Of a DNA stretch of 34,586 nt, positions 32,182-34,586 are shown piece by piece. Below the pieces are notes generated by a model. That model did not search any database, was not told where the DNA came from, and was given only the letters and a program-made list of their open reading frames with translations. Each line of letters begins with the position of its first letter. Positions within the stretch are counted from its first letter, which is position 1. The stretch is from NCBI GenBank assembly GCA_037176845.1, contig JAYKXP010000291.1:1-34586 (forward strand), given 5' to 3'. Origin of the DNA: Paramarasmius palmivorus. Its lineage: Eukaryota > Basidiomycota > Agaricomycetes > Agaricales > Marasmiaceae. The position numbers were made by a program, and so were the translations under genes.

Positions 32182-34586
32182 AATGAAAAGGTCAGACAAT
32201 TCAAGTTAAAGATTGATTGCAAGTACTTTACACATAAGCCTATAAAGATGACTTGGACATATGTCAAGCTACAGTAACTGAATTCCTTTAATCCCTAGGA
32301 CATTTCTTAGGTGTTTTTGCACCCTGAATTCGATTTTGAGGTTCCCCAAGCCTCCAGATCACTCCCTGTAATACTACATCAATATTACATGTTTTCTGTA
32401 ATTGTGCAAGAATTGATGCATCTGGCATATGGTTTGCTGTCATGGGACTCATGGAGGCAATTGATATTCCTGTTCTATGCATAGTGAGCAGTCTCTAATT
32501 CACTTTTGGTGATTTTAGGAGCAGTTCCCATGCTCCAGTGCATAAAAACCCCTAAAAATGTGATTTTTTATGTAGCAACATACAGATGTATTCAAAAAAT
32601 GTACTTCCATAGTAGGAAAGTGTATTTTGAGTGCCTGAACTCGATTCTCAACTCTTCTTGGTGCTGGGATGCTTCCCTGAGGTGCTATTCATGTATTACT
32701 GCCTGTGTTACATAACTGTACAATACATTGGATTGAAAAAGGTGTTGCACATACAGGAGTGCTTGGGCAAGTATATATTCGTCATCTGTATACCCTAGAG
32801 TGGGTTATGAACAAGAATTAGCCTATTCCAATCATTCCCTGTGGTATAGTATTACCAATGTCCAAAAAAAGCGAATTTAGCTGTAATAAATCTGGAAAAA
32901 TAGGCAGCTCTCCAGGATTGTAAACCCATCAAGGGGACATATATATCATCTCTGTTCCACAACATCTAAGCCCTAGCTGCATTACATCCCATCCTGTAAT
33001 CTTATTCCCCCAATTTCAGAGATTTTCAGTATTTTTGATATTTAAACACCATTATCCCACTAATATATGTACTATTTGGTGTCTCCAGCCTTGTATTTAA
33101 TGTATCTAGGTCCTCCAACTTACCCCATGTCAATATCTGCCCTGTAGCCCAAGATTCAATATGCCATTTTCCTGAATTACCATATTTGGACCGCTTTTTT
33201 TGCATTCTCCTGCCCCCCAATTGCAGTAGCATGCTTTTAGAACATATTAGAACATATTCCCTCAAAAATGTGATTTTTATAGCCCTCCAGCATGCCCCAA
33301 TAGCCCCCCAATGCATTGATTCCAGGTAGAAAATAGTGAGGTAAGAGCACCTTCTATTTTGGGACCAAAAAAGCGGAGTGGAGAAGATCTCAAATGATGT
33401 CAGAAGGGGTGGGAATAATTTTCCATTAAAAAAAGCGCTCAAAAAGCGCTCAAAAACTCTAAAATAACTTTAAAATAATGTTTAAATGATGTCAGAAGGG
33501 GTGGGAATTATTTTCCTGTTAAAAAAGCGCCCAAAAAAGCGCCATAAAGTATGTAAAAAATTAATTCATGAATTCCTCTGGGTCCTTGCCTGTTTTGGAT
33601 TATAGAAAGTATAATAATATATGTATTATTTTATATATCTATCTCAGGCAAACACCTGTCACTTATATAGCTTTGAGGTAATTACCTGTAGTCTAAAAGA
33701 GCCTGAGGCAACTACCTGAGATCTGTGGTAGATACATTGATGTTAGGGCAGATACCTGAAAGATATAGGTTACTACCTGTTACCCACATCACTTTCAGGT
33801 AATTACCTATAGTATAGACTAACTCAAGGTATATACCTATGAGCTATGGTAGACACCATTTATATTAAAGCAAGTGCCTAGAGAATACAGGTTGCTACCT
33901 ATCTTATTTTTAAATGATAGATAGAGATTCTTAAGTTATATAGAATCAGATATCTGCTTTCAATTTACAGATAGCTACCTATAATACTCACCAAATTGAT
34001 AAGATTACAGTTTTATAGTGTTAGCATCTATATTTTAAGCTACTAATAGTAAATACTGTGCTGCTTTTTGTGGTTAGAGTTTTATATTATTTTACTCTGA
34101 TTATTATGTCTAATATCAATACTCAATAGCATTTTATATGTCACATTTACATTTGTATAGCCTATATTGGAGAGCATGCTATTTAATGAGAAATAGGCAC
34201 AATTATATAGGATTTACACTATCCAAGTCTTATAAACACTTAAAACAAGATAAAGGCATCAATAGAATAATTGAAAGCAATATCAGAGCATAAATGCCTA
34301 TTTTATAGCCTATTTTTCAGAATCAGGACCCCTGACACCCCCTGTCACGTCACACAAATATGGTATTTACCAATAAAGCCCAGGCAATAGCTTGAAATCT
34401 TTTATACTATATAGGTAGCTGCCTAAACCTCAATTTAGCTGAATTCCAGGAAAATACCCTATTGCAGGCTTAAGGTAGAGGTAGTTGCCTATTGAGGTAA
34501 CCACAACTAAAAAACCCACCTAAGAGGCCCAACTGCTCACCTCAAGGGATGGACCTATTAGGTCCTGTATGGGGGGTGACTGAAGT
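32182..34586 (-). repeat. P3 right arm
   Basis: Inverse of 29668-32072. It differs at scattered sites, some CpG-related: AAAAAAAGCGAATTT at about 32866 keeps a CpG that the left arm shows as CA (TTCACTTTTTTT at about 31379). Confidence 0.9.
33634..34505 (-). repeat. Subterminal AGGTA(n)TACCT array in P3 right arm
   Basis: Mirror image of 29750-30620 with the same order and spacing of units. Confidence 0.8.

Larger units (their letters stand above)
29668..34586. mobile_element. Palindromic foldback element P3 (at least 4919 bp, reaches window edge)
   Basis: Arms 29668-32072 and 32182-34586 surround a 109-nt spacer; mirrored coordinates sum to 64254 across the whole length. The visible repeat starts ACTTCAGTCACCCCCC. 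The right end coincides with the last base of the window, so the true terminus and any target duplication are unseen. The core from about 30802 inward is homologous to P1 and P2. The outer 1.1 kb of each arm is unique, very AT-rich and carries the AGGTA..TACCT array. No coding capacity is recognised. Confidence 0.85.

Noticed and set aside
31977..32277. Two 96-codon frames, one on each strand, with nearly the same protein
   Set aside because: They arise from the innermost palindrome of P3 read from both sides and have no coding signature.

Overview
The window looks like a nuclear contig from a filamentous basidiomycete, most likely an agaricomycete. The support is: frequent 47-70 nt GT-AG introns; a basidiomycete-type 'integrase core domain' DDE gene; fast-evolving F-box and F-box-like genes; and two tandem many-exon multipass membrane-protein genes of a type I associate with mushroom-forming fungi. 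No rRNA, tRNA, bacterial operon or CRISPR signal was found. All gene models were spliced by eye from frame continuity and from comparison of paralogues inside the window.

Layout. (1) 1-8211: two plus-strand paralogues for a seven-TM-like membrane protein. The first is cut by the window edge and the second is complete (10 exons, 349 aa). About 5.4 kb without a credible gene lies between them. (2) 8212-11862: another gene-poor stretch with a diverged internal duplication and a 21-bp tandem repeat. (3) 12027-15761: a head-to-head pair, an intact 572-aa DDE integrase-like gene (minus) and an unrecognised 492-aa gene (plus), sharing a 267-bp promoter region. (4) 16242-24947, minus strand: an F-box-like gene split by an insertion, an F-box gene broken by one frameshift, and an intact paralogue of the first. 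(5) 25319-29100, minus strand: a casein kinase I pseudogene, also split by an insertion. (6) 29668-34586: a third large palindrome running to the window edge.

The outstanding content is a family of three giant palindromic (foldback) elements: P1 at 17110-19935, P2 at 25473-28484 and P3 at 29668 to the window end. Each is two near-identical arms of about 1.3-2.4 kb around a spacer of about 110 nt. All three share one palindromic core but carry unrelated outer ends. P1 is flanked by a perfect 8-bp direct repeat (GGCATGGT) and P2 by a 7-bp repeat (GATGGTC). In both cases removing the element plus one repeat copy gives back an uninterrupted reading frame that aligns with the intact paralogue (P1) or with the kinase fold (P2). 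Variants that distinguish P1, P2 and P3 are present in both arms of each element, so the arms evolve in concert. The elements are strongly CpG-depleted except at a recurring CGC(T/A)TTTT motif. No transposase is encoded in them, so they appear non-autonomous and the mobilising enzyme is unknown.
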